DNA of 48,889 nt from JAVBQU01 sp031548675 (GTDB taxonomy: Bacteria; Bacteroidota; Bacteroidia; Bacteroidales; P3), in the NCBI GenBank assembly GCA_031548675.1, contig JAVBQU010000189.1, positions 1 through 48,889 on the forward strand, read 5' to 3'. The first letter of the stretch is position 1; the number at the start of each line of letters is the position of its first letter. The notes beneath the pieces were generated by a model that was not told the origin of the DNA, ran no database searches, and saw nothing but the letters and a program-made list of their open reading frames with translations. This document shows, in pieces, positions 17,340 to 25,894 of this stretch. A program made the translations under genes and the position numbers.

Positions 17340-18065
17340 ATGAATTGTGCGTTAGTTACAGGAGCTTCAAGGGGGATTGGAAAAGCAGTAAGTTTAAAAC
17401 TAGCTGAAATGGGATATTATATCCTGATTAACTATAAAAACAATGAAAATGAAGCACAAAAAACACTTACTGAAGTTCGAGCAAAAGGAGGAAATGGAGA
17501 ATTGTTGTGTTTTGATGTAGCCAGTAAAAAAAACGTAGATGAAGTATTGGATGCTTGGTTAGAACTTAACAAAGAAAACAAAATTATTGTTCTGGTAAAT
17601 AATGCTGGCATAAAAGATGATACGTTGATGATGTGGATGATGGAAGAACAGTGGAATAACGTTTTAGGAACAAGTTTGAACGGATTTTACAATGTTACTC
17701 AAAAACTGTTGATGCCGATGCTGGCAAATAAATTTGGTAGAATTATCAATGTAGTTTCGCTTTCAGGATTGAAAGGAATGCCGGGACAAGTGAATTACTC
17801 AGCAGCCAAAGCAGGTGTAATTGGGGCAACCAAAGCATTGGCACAAGAAGTAGCAAGAAAAAATGTAACAGTAAATGCTGTTGCACCGGGATTTATCAGA
17901 ACCGATATGACTCAAAACCTTCCGGAGCAGGAACTCGCAAAATTAGTACCAATGCAACGCTTTGGCGAGTCGGAAGAAGTTGCTGAATTGGTAGGGTTTT
18001 TGGCTTCCGAAAAAGCGGCTTATATAACAGGACAAGTAATTTCTATCAATGGAGGATTATATTAA
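17340..18065 (+). CDS. 3-oxoacyl-ACP reductase (FabG family, ApeQ-like)
   Basis: Short-chain dehydrogenase of 241 residues that would reduce the beta-keto group on each elongation cycle with NADPH. The cofactor loop T7-G-A-S-R-G-I-G14, NNAG (LVNNAGIKDDT near residue 91), the catalytic Y153-S-A-A-K157 and a terminal GQVISINGG are all present. It begins two bases after the ammonia-lyase stop, so translation is probably coupled. In aryl-polyene systems the dedicated ketoreductase is ApeQ; a housekeeping FabG is less likely in this context. Confidence 0.9.
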   Translation: MNCALVTGASRGIGKAVSLKLAEMGYYILINYKNNENEAQKTLTEVRAKGGNGELLCFDVASKKNVDEVLDAWLELNKENKIIVLVNNAGIKDDTLMMWMMEEQWNNVLGTSLNGFYNVTQKLLMPMLANKFGRIINVVSLSGLKGMPGQVNYSAAKAGVIGATKALAQEVARKNVTVNAVAPGFIRTDMTQNLPEQELAKLVPMQRFGESEEVAELVGFLASEKAAYITGQVISINGGLY

Positions 18066-18093
18066 TCTAATTTTGTAAAGAATTAAAGTAAAG

Positions 18094-19320
18094 ATGGAGA
18101 AAAGAGTTGTAATTACAGGTATCGGAATTTATTCTTGCATAGGAAATAATTTGGAAACAGTAACTCAATCCTTAAAATTGGGAAAATCGGGAATTATATT
18201 TGACTCAGAAAGAAAGCAATATGGATATAGATCTGGATTAAAAGGATTTCTTGAACCTCTGAACTTGAAAGGAGTTTTAGACAGAAGAACCCGTATAATG
18301 CTTCCTGAACAGGGAGAATATGCCTATATGGCTACTGCCGAAGCCCTTAAAACAGCTCGGCTTTCTCCTGAATATGTTGCAGACCATGAAATCGGTATTT
18401 TATATGGAAATGATAGTGCTGCAAAACCTACCATTGAATCAATAGATATTATCAGAGAGAAAAAAGAAACGATTATGGTTGGTTCAGGTGCAGTTTTTCA
18501 AACCATGAACTCAACTGTAACCATGAATTTGGCTACGATTTTTAAACTGAAAGGAATTAATTTTACATTAAGTGGAGCTTGTGCAAGCGGGTCTCATTCT
18601 ATCGGAATGGGATATTTATTAGTAAAACATGGGTATCAAGACTGTATTATTTGTGGAGGAGCACAAGAAACCAATATATATTCAATGGGAAGTTTTGATG
18701 CATTGGGAGCTTTCTCTGTTCGTGAGGATGAACCGCGAAAAGCATCAAGACCTTTTGATAAAGATCGTGATGGATTGATTCCCAGTGGAGGAGCTGCAAC
18801 AGTAATTATTGAAAGTTTAGAACATGCATTAAAACGAGGAGCTCCAATTTTAGGAGAAATTATTGGATATGGATTCTCATCTAATGGAGATCATATTTCA
18901 AACCCTACAACCGAAGGCCCTTCAAGAGCATTGGAAATGTCAATCAAGCAAGCCGGAATTCCATTTGCTGAAATTGATTCTATTAATGAACATGCTACAT
19001 CAACACCTGCCGGAGATGCTGCCGAAGCCCAAGCAATCTTAAATATTTTTGGGAATCAATGTCCTTGGGTCAGTTCAACAAAATCCATGACAGGACACGA
19101 ATGCTGGATGTCGGGAGCCAGCGAAATAGTTTACTCTGTTTTAATGATGCAGAATGATTTTATTGCCCCCAATATTAACTTTGAAACTCCAGATGAATAT
19201 ACAAAAGAGATAAAAATTGCAACAAATACAATAAATGCTAAAATTGATACATTTTTGTCCAATTCTTTTGGATTTGGAGGAACCAATTCATCACTTATAG
19301 TGAAAAAATGGAAGAAATAA
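18094..19320 (+). CDS. Beta-ketoacyl-ACP synthase (FabF-like, complete active site)
   Basis: A 408-residue thiolase-fold condensing enzyme. The Cys-His-His triad is C163 (SGACASGSHS), H300 (NEHATSTPAGD) and H335 (KSMTGHE), so it should be catalytically competent. It probably condenses malonyl-ACP in polyene elongation or in the first step on the aryl starter. Ketoreductase upstream and ACP downstream place it in the type II synthase. Close to ApeR/ApeO-type synthases of aryl-polyene loci by context; the exact step cannot be read from the sequence. Confidence 0.9.
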   Translation: MEKRVVITGIGIYSCIGNNLETVTQSLKLGKSGIIFDSERKQYGYRSGLKGFLEPLNLKGVLDRRTRIMLPEQGEYAYMATAEALKTARLSPEYVADHEIGILYGNDSAAKPTIESIDIIREKKETIMVGSGAVFQTMNSTVTMNLATIFKLKGINFTLSGACASGSHSIGMGYLLVKHGYQDCIICGGAQETNIYSMGSFDALGAFSVREDEPRKASRPFDKDRDGLIPSGGAATVIIESLEHALKRGAPILGEIIGYGFSSNGDHISNPTTEGPSRALEMSIKQAGIPFAEIDSINEHATSTPAGDAAEAQAILNIFGNQCPWVSSTKSMTGHECWMSGASEIVYSVLMMQNDFIAPNINFETPDEYTKEIKIATNTINAKIDTFLSNSFGFGGTNSSLIVKKWKK

Positions 19321-19372
19321 TAGATTATCATAACCAAATAAATTCATTTATTAATTTTAAAACCAAAACCGT

Positions 19373-19978
19373 ATGAAGAAAATTTTATTGTCTTTAATTA
19401 CATTATTATTGGGCGTTACTGTAGGGTATTCTCAAAGTATTAAATTAGAATCAGGAAGTCTTGATTTTTTGAAAGGCGTGACTGCCATTGATCTTTCTTT
19501 TGCATATCCTGATAACATGATGGTTGGCAAAATAACAGAAAAAGAATACATCAAGAAAAAAGTAAGAGAATATAATGATAAAGAATCCGGAAAAGGAGAT
19601 AAATGGTTAGTATTGTGGAAAGGAGATAGAGAAACTCGTTACCAACCTATGTTTGAACAACTGTTTGCTAAAAATATAGGCAAAGCCGGTGCCGAAATTT
19701 CAGGAGGCGATAATGCTAACTACATGATCATTATAACAACCACAAGAATAGAACCCGGATTTAATGTAGGAGTTGTAAGAAATGATGCAGAAGTTGATTT
19801 ACGAATCACTTTTGTTGAAAAATCTAATCCCGACAAAGTGCTTGCTACAGTGGTGGTAAGAAAAGCTCCGGGAATGTCTGCTTTTGGTAATGATTATGAT
19901 GCAGGAGAGCGTATAAAAGAAGCTTATGCTAAAGCAGGTAAAGAATTTGGAAAATTCTTAGTAAAAAAAATGAAATAA
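19373..19978 (+). CDS. Exported protein of unknown function in the pigment cluster
   Basis: A 201-residue protein with a clear signal peptide (MKKILLSLITLLLGVTVGYSQS, cleaved near residue 20), so it acts outside the inner membrane. The mature part has no motif I recognise; it has alternating beta-like segments (YMIIITTTRIEPGF, VDLRITFVEK) and ends with a Lys-rich helix (GKEFGKFLVKKMK). There is no lipobox Cys. It sits between a ketosynthase and an ACP, so it may serve pigment transport or placement in the outer membrane. Confidence 0.7.
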   Translation: MKKILLSLITLLLGVTVGYSQSIKLESGSLDFLKGVTAIDLSFAYPDNMMVGKITEKEYIKKKVREYNDKESGKGDKWLVLWKGDRETRYQPMFEQLFAKNIGKAGAEISGGDNANYMIIITTTRIEPGFNVGVVRNDAEVDLRITFVEKSNPDKVLATVVVRKAPGMSAFGNDYDAGERIKEAYAKAGKEFGKFLVKKMK

Positions 19979-20080
19979 ATAGCAAGTTTATATAATCACA
20001 TAGAATTGGCAGCCTTGTATAAAGAATTGTCAATTCTAATATGGTTTAATTATCAAAAAATCAATTATATAAGTATTGAA

Positions 20081-20335
20081 ATGGCAAGAGAAGAGGTTAT
20101 TGAAAAAATAAATCATTTTTTATCAGAAGAGTTTGAAATAGACAAAGAGCTCATAACACCTGAAGCTAATTTGAAAGAAACTTTACAGTTAGATAGTTTA
20201 GATTATGTTGATTTGGTTGTAGTTATAGAGAGTAATTTCCATTTCAAAGTTCAAGCAGGTGATTTTCAGAATATCGTTACTTTCAACGATTTCTATAACT
20301 ATGTTATCAGTAAAACAGACGCAAAACCAGAATAA
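20081..20335 (+). CDS. Acyl carrier protein 1 (ApeE/ApeF-like)
   Basis: An 84-residue carrier protein with the phosphopantetheine serine S39 in LDSLDYVDL. The helix pattern and acidity are typical of ACP. ATG at 20081 is chosen because the sequence upstream in the same frame is not ACP-like. It carries the growing acyl chain between the synthase enzymes. A second, different ACP lies at 25636; two ACPs are usual in aryl-polyene loci. Confidence 0.9.
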   Translation: MAREEVIEKINHFLSEEFEIDKELITPEANLKETLQLDSLDYVDLVVVIESNFHFKVQAGDFQNIVTFNDFYNYVISKTDAKPE

Positions 20336-21206
20336 CAGCTGGGATGGAAAATCAAATGGAGGGAAATTAGGCTATTCCATTTTTATTTTCCTGATGAGAA
20401 AAGCAGGATTAGGGGCTACTTACATGTTATTGTATTTTGTAGCCTCTCATTTTTTCATCTTTTTACCTCGAAAAACAAGGCTTTGTTATCAATTTTATCG
20501 TAAAAGGATAGGACAAAGTATGTTAAAATCTATAATCTCTGTTTATAGAAATTATTACAAGTTTGGACAGACTTTAATAGATAAAATTGCGGCAATGTCG
20601 AGTGTAAAGACAAATTTCATCTTTAATTTTGAAGGAGAAGATTATTTGCATAAAATAGTAGAGCAAGGAAAGGGGGGGATTTTAGTTGGAGGGCATTTAG
20701 GAAATTGGGAAATGGCAGGGCATTATTTACAACGGATCCAAGTTTCTGTGAATGTGGTGATGTATGATAATGAATATCAGAAAATAAAAAATTATTTAGA
20801 TAATGTTACCAGCGGAAAAAGTTTTAAGGTTATTGCTATTAAAGACGATTTTTCACATATTTATGAAATAGGAGAAGCATTAAATAATAATGAATTAATT
20901 TGTATACATGCCGATCGTCATTTTGAAAACTCAAAAATTATCCGTCAAGAATTTTTAGGGACTCAAGCAGCGTTTTCAGAAGGTATTTTTCGCTTGATTT
21001 CATTATTTGAAGCTCCTGTTACTTTTGTTTTTGCATTTAAGGAAACCAGAAAACATTATCATTTTTATGCGACAATGCCTAAAATCTATATAGGTGAATG
21101 TACAAAGAAATGGATGCAAGTACTCTGTGATTTTATTCAGGAATTTGAACTAAAAACAAAGCAATATCCTCTACATTGGTTTAATTATTATGATTTTTGG
21201 AAATAA
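20301..21206 (+). CDS. LpxL/HtrB-like acyltransferase
   Basis: A 301-residue inner-membrane-associated acyltransferase of the lipid A lauroyl/myristoyl transferase fold. The catalytic H132-x4-E137 motif (GGHLGNWE) is present, followed by a hydrophobic N-terminal segment typical of the family before it (residues ~15-55). ATG at 20301 overlaps the ACP gene by 35 bases; an upstream ATG at 20259 is possible but would add residues read from ACP coding sequence. It probably esterifies the polyene or a fatty acid onto a lipid carrier, as proposed for acyltransferases in aryl-polyene loci. Confidence 0.85.
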   Translation: MLSVKQTQNQNNSWDGKSNGGKLGYSIFIFLMRKAGLGATYMLLYFVASHFFIFLPRKTRLCYQFYRKRIGQSMLKSIISVYRNYYKFGQTLIDKIAAMSSVKTNFIFNFEGEDYLHKIVEQGKGGILVGGHLGNWEMAGHYLQRIQVSVNVVMYDNEYQKIKNYLDNVTSGKSFKVIAIKDDFSHIYEIGEALNNNELICIHADRHFENSKIIRQEFLGTQAAFSEGIFRLISLFEAPVTFVFAFKETRKHYHFYATMPKIYIGECTKKWMQVLCDFIQEFELKTKQYPLHWFNYYDFWK

Positions 21207-21211
21207 AGTTC

Positions 21212-21634
21212 ATGCAAATTCAAGGATTTGAAAATATAAAGCAATATATTCCACAGCGGGAACCTATAATAATGGTCGATTCAATTACAGAAGTTACAGA
21301 ACTTTTGTGTCGGACAGGATTAACAATAACACAAGATAATATCTTTGTAGAAAAAGGATTATTGCAAGAATCGGGAATTATAGAACATATAGCTCAATCC
21401 GCAGCTGTAGGAGTCGGGTATCGTTGCAAAGAAAAAAAAGAACCAGTAAAACTGGGATTTATTGCTGCTATAAAAGATTTAAAAATTGTATTTTTGCCTA
21501 AAGTTGGGGAGCAACTGCAAACCACAATCGAAATTACGAATCAAGTGTTGAATATAACTATTGTTCAAGGAAAGGTATTGCTTAACAATGAATCTATTGC
21601 ACAATGTGAAATGCGGATTTTTTTGAATGAATAG
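21212..21634 (+). CDS. Hotdog-fold dehydratase, ApeP-like
   Basis: A 140-residue hotdog protein with the FabA/FabZ-like pattern QREPIIMVDSI near residue 12 and a putative catalytic glutamate E58 in SGIIEHIAQSAAVGVGY. It would remove water from 3-hydroxyacyl-ACP to make the conjugated double bonds. In characterised aryl-polyene systems two dehydratase subunits, ApeI and ApeP, act as a complex; the partner is probably the protein at 30232. ATG at 21212 is preferred to a TTG five codons upstream inside the preceding gene. Confidence 0.78.
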   Translation: MQIQGFENIKQYIPQREPIIMVDSITEVTELLCRTGLTITQDNIFVEKGLLQESGIIEHIAQSAAVGVGYRCKEKKEPVKLGFIAAIKDLKIVFLPKVGEQLQTTIEITNQVLNITIVQGKVLLNNESIAQCEMRIFLNE

Positions 21635-21728
21635 TGAATTTAAATTATGAATAATTTTTTATTGACTAAAAATTGCAAATTTGATAGAAAATGAAATCTT
21701 GAAACCTGAAATCAAAACTTAAAAACCT

Positions 21729-22346
21729 ATGAAAAAACTAATATTTCTTTTTTTATTAGCGTCCCCTATACTTATTTTTGGACAAAAAAATATACCTGAA
21801 GTTACAGATGAAGATATTCCTGTTATTTGGTTAGGCATAGATTATAGCCAAGCTGTATATATTGGAGATAGAAATAAATTTATGCCGCAGAAATTTCATG
21901 ATATATATGCAGAAAAATCCAATTTCCTTATTGAAAATGAAGATACTAAATATGACCTTCATAAGTTTTTAGTAAAAAATACAGTTCAGTATAATATTAG
22001 TGTTGCTAATGCATCCAATCAAGCAGCTCCTGTAATCCTTTGCTATCCGGAATATGAAGAACAGTATACAGTTTTATCAGATGAGGGAATCCAAAATACT
22101 ATATCCAAATATGACTTTGGAGAGCTAAAAGGAGTAGGTGTTGTATTAATTATGCGGACATTAGATAAAAGCATATCGCAGGCTACAGCTTATCTGACTT
22201 ACATCAATATAGATACAAAAACAGTGATTTATTCAACCCAGCTTGAAGGAAGAGCTACCGGTTTCGGATTAGCTGTTTTTTGGACAAATCCCGTAATTGG
22301 TATGCTGAAAACCATGAACAAAAAAATTATAAAGGGAAGATTATAA
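21729..22346 (+). CDS. Second exported protein of unknown function
   Basis: A 205-residue protein with a signal peptide (MKKLIFLFLLASPILIFGQ). I recognise no domain. The mature part includes IPVIWLGIDYSQAVYIGD, a predicted mixed alpha/beta region, and a hydrophobic stretch AVFWTNPVIGMLKTM near residue 190 that might contact membrane. Located between a dehydratase and a thioesterase, four bases before the latter. Together with the protein at 19373 it suggests a periplasmic branch of the pathway. Confidence 0.68.
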   Translation: MKKLIFLFLLASPILIFGQKNIPEVTDEDIPVIWLGIDYSQAVYIGDRNKFMPQKFHDIYAEKSNFLIENEDTKYDLHKFLVKNTVQYNISVANASNQAAPVILCYPEYEEQYTVLSDEGIQNTISKYDFGELKGVGVVLIMRTLDKSISQATAYLTYINIDTKTVIYSTQLEGRATGFGLAVFWTNPVIGMLKTMNKKIIKGRL

Positions 22347-22349
22347 GGG

Positions 22350-22802
22350 ATGAGAAGAAAGGAACCTGATTTGACGAATTGTTTAAAAGCAAGTGCTGAA
22401 ATACGGATTCGTTTTAGCGAAGTGGATAGCATGTCTGTGGTTTGGCATGGTAATTATGTCCGTTTTTTTGAAGATGCACGTGAAGCTTTTGGCAAAAAAT
22501 ATGGGATAGGGTATATGGATATTTTTGCAAACGAATATGTGGCCCCTTTGATTTCTATACATTGTGATTATATACAATCCTTAAAATATGAGGATACAGC
22601 AGTAGTTGATGTGTATTTTATGGATACACCTGCTGCGAAAATTCATTTTATATACCATATTACCAATAAAGAGACGCAAAAATTGGTAGCTACAGGTGAA
22701 ACGATTCAGGTTTTTCTTTCGACAAGCGATAATCAATTATGCTTGAGCCTGCCACCGTTTTTTGAAAAATGGAAGAAAAAAGTAGGACTTATTAAAGCAT
22801 AA
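22350..22802 (+). CDS. 4-hydroxybenzoyl-CoA thioesterase-family protein (ApeK-like)
   Basis: A 150-residue hotdog thioesterase. The 4HBT signature is visible: IRFSEVDSMSVVWHGNY, with the catalytic-type D26, and FFEDAREAFGKKYG. It would hydrolyse acyl-ACP or acyl-CoA thioesters, either releasing the polyene or clearing stalled chains; ApeK plays such a part in described aryl-polyene loci. It starts right after the previous stop, and the next ketosynthase follows after five bases. Confidence 0.85.
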   Translation: MRRKEPDLTNCLKASAEIRIRFSEVDSMSVVWHGNYVRFFEDAREAFGKKYGIGYMDIFANEYVAPLISIHCDYIQSLKYEDTAVVDVYFMDTPAAKIHFIYHITNKETQKLVATGETIQVFLSTSDNQLCLSLPPFFEKWKKKVGLIKA

Positions 22803-22807
22803 AATTC

Positions 22808-23926
22808 ATGTACTACAGAATAGCAGGTTATTCAATTATTCACCCTCTCGGATTTACAGTCAACGAAGTTTTTTCTGCTATAGAAAAAGGGAAAACGGCT
22901 GTATTGCCTGTAACCAAACCTTATTTTGACGGACAACGTTTTATCGCTTTATTTTCTGAAAAACAAACAGAGCTTATTAATCAACAATGCCCATATACCA
23001 ATTGGACAAGATTTGAAAAAATACTTTGGATGGCAGTACAAAAAGCTGTGCAACAATCGTGTACAGATGCAGGTTCGGATGATACCGTTTTTGTAATAGC
23101 AACTACCAAGGGCAATATAGAAAATATTGAGATTGCTTGTGATGACCAATTATCTTTGTCTTATTCTGCTGGGAAATTGGTTCATTCATTTAATAATCCC
23201 AATCAACCTGTTATAATTTCAAGTGCTTGTATTTCGGGACTTTCAGCCATAATCACAGCAGGAAAACTTTTACAAAACGGGCAATATAAAAGAGCTGTGA
23301 TTGTGGGAGCAGATGTGATTAACGATTTTATCATCAGCGGATTTAATTCCCTTTTTGCCTTGAGCGATGAAGTTTGTAAACCCTTTGATGCAGAGCGCAA
23401 AGGTATTAATCTTGGAGAAGGTTCGGCTGCTATAGTTTTGGAAATATCAGATGAAAAAGAACTAGGAAATCTATATTATACAGGTGGTGCAATTACGAAT
23501 GATGCAAATCATATTTCCGGTCCGTCGCGAACGGGCGAAGAATTGGCACAAGCTATTACACAAGCTTTAGTCCAAGCTCAAATACAAGAACCTGATTTTA
23601 TTTCTTTGCATGGTACAGCTACTTTGTTTAATGATGAAATGGAAGCCAATGCTATAAATATTAAGAAACTGAATTGTAAACCCACACATAGTTTAAAACC
23701 CTATTTTGGACACACATTGGGAGCGGCGGGTATAATGGAATCGATAGTTTGCTTGAAAATGTTGGAAACGAATACTTTAATTTCATCTTTAAGTTATAAT
23801 GTGCAAGGAACAACGCATTCTTTGCATATACAAAAGAAAGTTGAATATAAAAAACTGACAAATTGCTTGAAAACTATGTCGGGATTTGGCGGTTGTAATG
23901 CTGCCGTTATTTTTGAAAAAATGTAA
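22808..23926 (+). CDS. Beta-ketoacyl synthase 2 (complete active site)
   Basis: A 372-residue condensing enzyme, slightly shorter than FabF. The triad is C141 (SSACISGLSA), H268 (LHGTATLFND) and H302 (YFGHTLGAAG). The intact Cys suggests a true synthase, different in sequence from those at 18094 and 25895. Neighbours on either side (thioesterase, methyltransferase) are also pigment genes. Which of the three synthases forms the KS-CLF pair with the inactive homologue at 27155 is not visible from sequence. Confidence 0.9.
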   Translation: MYYRIAGYSIIHPLGFTVNEVFSAIEKGKTAVLPVTKPYFDGQRFIALFSEKQTELINQQCPYTNWTRFEKILWMAVQKAVQQSCTDAGSDDTVFVIATTKGNIENIEIACDDQLSLSYSAGKLVHSFNNPNQPVIISSACISGLSAIITAGKLLQNGQYKRAVIVGADVINDFIISGFNSLFALSDEVCKPFDAERKGINLGEGSAAIVLEISDEKELGNLYYTGGAITNDANHISGPSRTGEELAQAITQALVQAQIQEPDFISLHGTATLFNDEMEANAINIKKLNCKPTHSLKPYFGHTLGAAGIMESIVCLKMLETNTLISSLSYNVQGTTHSLHIQKKVEYKKLTNCLKTMSGFGGCNAAVIFEKM

Positions 23927-23938
23927 TATTGAAAACAC

Positions 23939-25000
23939 ATGCAATTTTATACAGAAGATAAAATCAAAGCTATTGATGCTATAGGAAAAGCCAATTGGAT
24001 AGCTTTTGCTCCGGTTGTTTTTCAGGCTTCACGCTCATTAAAAAAATTAGGAATCCTCAATGTCATAGAGGAATCTGGAAATAAAGGTTTAAGTATTGAA
24101 GAAATAGAGGCGCAAACCCAAGTTTCACATTATGGAGTGAGGGTGCTTTGTGAAGCCGGATTAGCTATAGGGTTACTATACATGCAAGATGAAAAATATT
24201 ATTTGACCAAAACCGCCTATTTTTTCATGCATGATAATTTGACTGTTGCTAATACGGATTTTACCAACGATGTGTGTTACAATGGTTTATTCCATTTAGA
24301 AGAATCCATAAAAACAGGGAAGCCAGAAGGCTTGAAAACTTTTGGAGCTTGGAAAACAGTATATGAAGCTCTTTCCCTGCTTCCAGATCAGGTTCAAGAC
24401 AGTTGGTTTAAGTTTGATCATTATTATTCTGATATTTCGTTTGCAGAATCTTTACCTGTAGTTTTTGAAGATAATCCAAAGCGGCTATTGGATATTGGAG
24501 GCAATACAGGAAAATTTGCCAAACAATGTTTGAGTTATAACCCTGATGTGCATGTGAGTATTATGGATTTGCCGGGGCAGTTGGAGATGGCAAAACAAAA
24601 CCTGCAAGAGTATCATAGCCGGATGACGTTTGTAGAAGCCAATATTTTAAATAAAAATCAAGAAGTTTCACAAGGTTATGATGCAATTTGGTTAAGCCAA
24701 TTTTTAGATTGTTTTTCGGATGACGAAATTGTATCGATACTGTCGCGTTGCTGCCAAGCTATGGATAATAATGGAAGTATTTATATTTTAGAACCATTTT
24801 GGGATAGACAGCGTTTTGAAACATCATCTTTCTGCTTAATAATGACTTCGCTCTATTTTACGTCTATTGCCAATGGAAACAGCCAGATGTATCGTTCCGA
24901 TATTTTTATCTCGTTGATAGAAAAAACCGGATTGAAAGTCGAAAAAATTGTAGATGGAATCGGAGTAAGCCATACTTTGCTAAAATGTAGAAAATCGTGA
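23939..25000 (+). CDS. SAM-dependent methyltransferase with winged-helix N-terminus
   Basis: A 353-residue class I methyltransferase. The N-terminal ~100 residues (IEEIEAQTQVSHYGVRVLCEAGLAIG) look like the winged-helix dimerisation region of plant-type O-methyltransferases. The SAM loop D185-I-G-G-N-T-G191 follows, with an acidic residue at the end of the next strand (IMDLPGQ). It may methylate the aryl hydroxyl or ring; the aryl head of many aryl polyenes is methylated or hydroxylated. Its stop overlaps the next GTG start by four bases. Confidence 0.8.
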   Translation: MQFYTEDKIKAIDAIGKANWIAFAPVVFQASRSLKKLGILNVIEESGNKGLSIEEIEAQTQVSHYGVRVLCEAGLAIGLLYMQDEKYYLTKTAYFFMHDNLTVANTDFTNDVCYNGLFHLEESIKTGKPEGLKTFGAWKTVYEALSLLPDQVQDSWFKFDHYYSDISFAESLPVVFEDNPKRLLDIGGNTGKFAKQCLSYNPDVHVSIMDLPGQLEMAKQNLQEYHSRMTFVEANILNKNQEVSQGYDAIWLSQFLDCFSDDEIVSILSRCCQAMDNNGSIYILEPFWDRQRFETSSFCLIMTSLYFTSIANGNSQMYRSDIFISLIEKTGLKVEKIVDGIGVSHTLLKCRKS

Positions 25001-25617
25001 CTATTCACTCATACAGCCATATAAATTCAAATGGAGTTTGCTTTAACGGAAAACCTTTGTGGCAAAACACAATAGGATTATCCATAAATGACCAACTTCG
25101 TGAGATTTATAATTTCTTTCATCTTGAGTATTCTAAATTTACCAAGATGGATGCACTTTGTAAACTGGCTTTTTTGAGTACCGAAGTTACTTTGAAAAAT
25201 CTTCCGCAATTAAAATTGCAATATACCGATTATGAATGTGGAGTTGTATTGAGTAATGCATCTTCGAGTTTAGAAACCGATAAAGCTTATTGGGAAAGCA
25301 CTAAACAAATACCAAGTCCTTCATTATTTGTATGTACCTTGCCTAATATTGCCTTAGCTGAAATCTGCATTCGGCATAAATTTAAAGGAGAAAATAATTT
25401 TTTGATAAGCAAGCAATTTAATACCAAACAATTGTATAGTATTGTGGACTCCATGCTGAATTTTGGCAACATGCGTTTTGCTCTATGCGGTTGGGTGGAA
25501 TTATTAGGAAATAAGTTCGAATCTATGCTTTTAGCAGTGGAAAAGGAATATGTTTCAGAACTGTCACAAAAAATTCCTTTTAATGAAAAGGAAATAGAAA
25601 ATATTTTTAATCAATAG
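24997..25617 (+). CDS. Short ketosynthase-like protein (Ketoacyl-synt_2 type), no active-site Cys
   Basis: A 206-residue protein starting with GTG at 24997, overlapping the methyltransferase stop. The segments VVLSNASSSLETDKAYWEST and PSPSLFVCTLPNIALAEICIRHKFKG resemble the half-length, ketosynthase-N-terminal-like proteins found in aryl-polyene loci of Bacteroidota. The full Cys-His-His triad is absent. It may act as a structural partner of a real synthase or in chain-length control. Assignment is by pattern and context and not certain. Confidence 0.6.
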   Translation: MTIHSYSHINSNGVCFNGKPLWQNTIGLSINDQLREIYNFFHLEYSKFTKMDALCKLAFLSTEVTLKNLPQLKLQYTDYECGVVLSNASSSLETDKAYWESTKQIPSPSLFVCTLPNIALAEICIRHKFKGENNFLISKQFNTKQLYSIVDSMLNFGNMRFALCGWVELLGNKFESMLLAVEKEYVSELSQKIPFNEKEIENIFNQ

Positions 25618-25635
25618 AAAACTTAAATTTCAATT

Positions 25636-25890
25636 ATGGAAAATTTAATTACTGAATTAAAAGAAAAAGTAGTATCTCATTTAAATTTAGAAGATATTGA
25701 TCCGAAAACCATAGATAGCGATGCCCCGCTTTTTGGTGATGGCTTGGGATTGGATAGTATTGATGCTTTGGAATTAATTGTGTTGCTACAACAGGATTAT
25801 GGCATAAAAGTAACTAATGCCGAAGAAGGTAAAAATGCATTTAAAAGCATTCGTAAGATGGCTGAATTTATTACATCGAAAAAAGCTTAA
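25636..25890 (+). CDS. Acyl carrier protein 2
   Basis: An 84-residue ACP with phosphopantetheine serine S41 in GLDSIDALELI. The N-terminal DIDPKTIDSDAPLFGDGLG is characteristic of aryl-polyene and PKS-type ACPs. It differs clearly from ACP 1, so the two may serve different steps (for instance aryl loading versus elongation). The next ketosynthase begins four bases after its stop. Confidence 0.92.
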   Translation: MENLITELKEKVVSHLNLEDIDPKTIDSDAPLFGDGLGLDSIDALELIVLLQQDYGIKVTNAEEGKNAFKSIRKMAEFITSKKA

Positions 25891-25894
25891 TAAA

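Noticed and set aside
20006..20080. N-terminal extension of ACP 1
   Set aside because: The residues are not ACP-like; the fold begins at the ATG at 20081.
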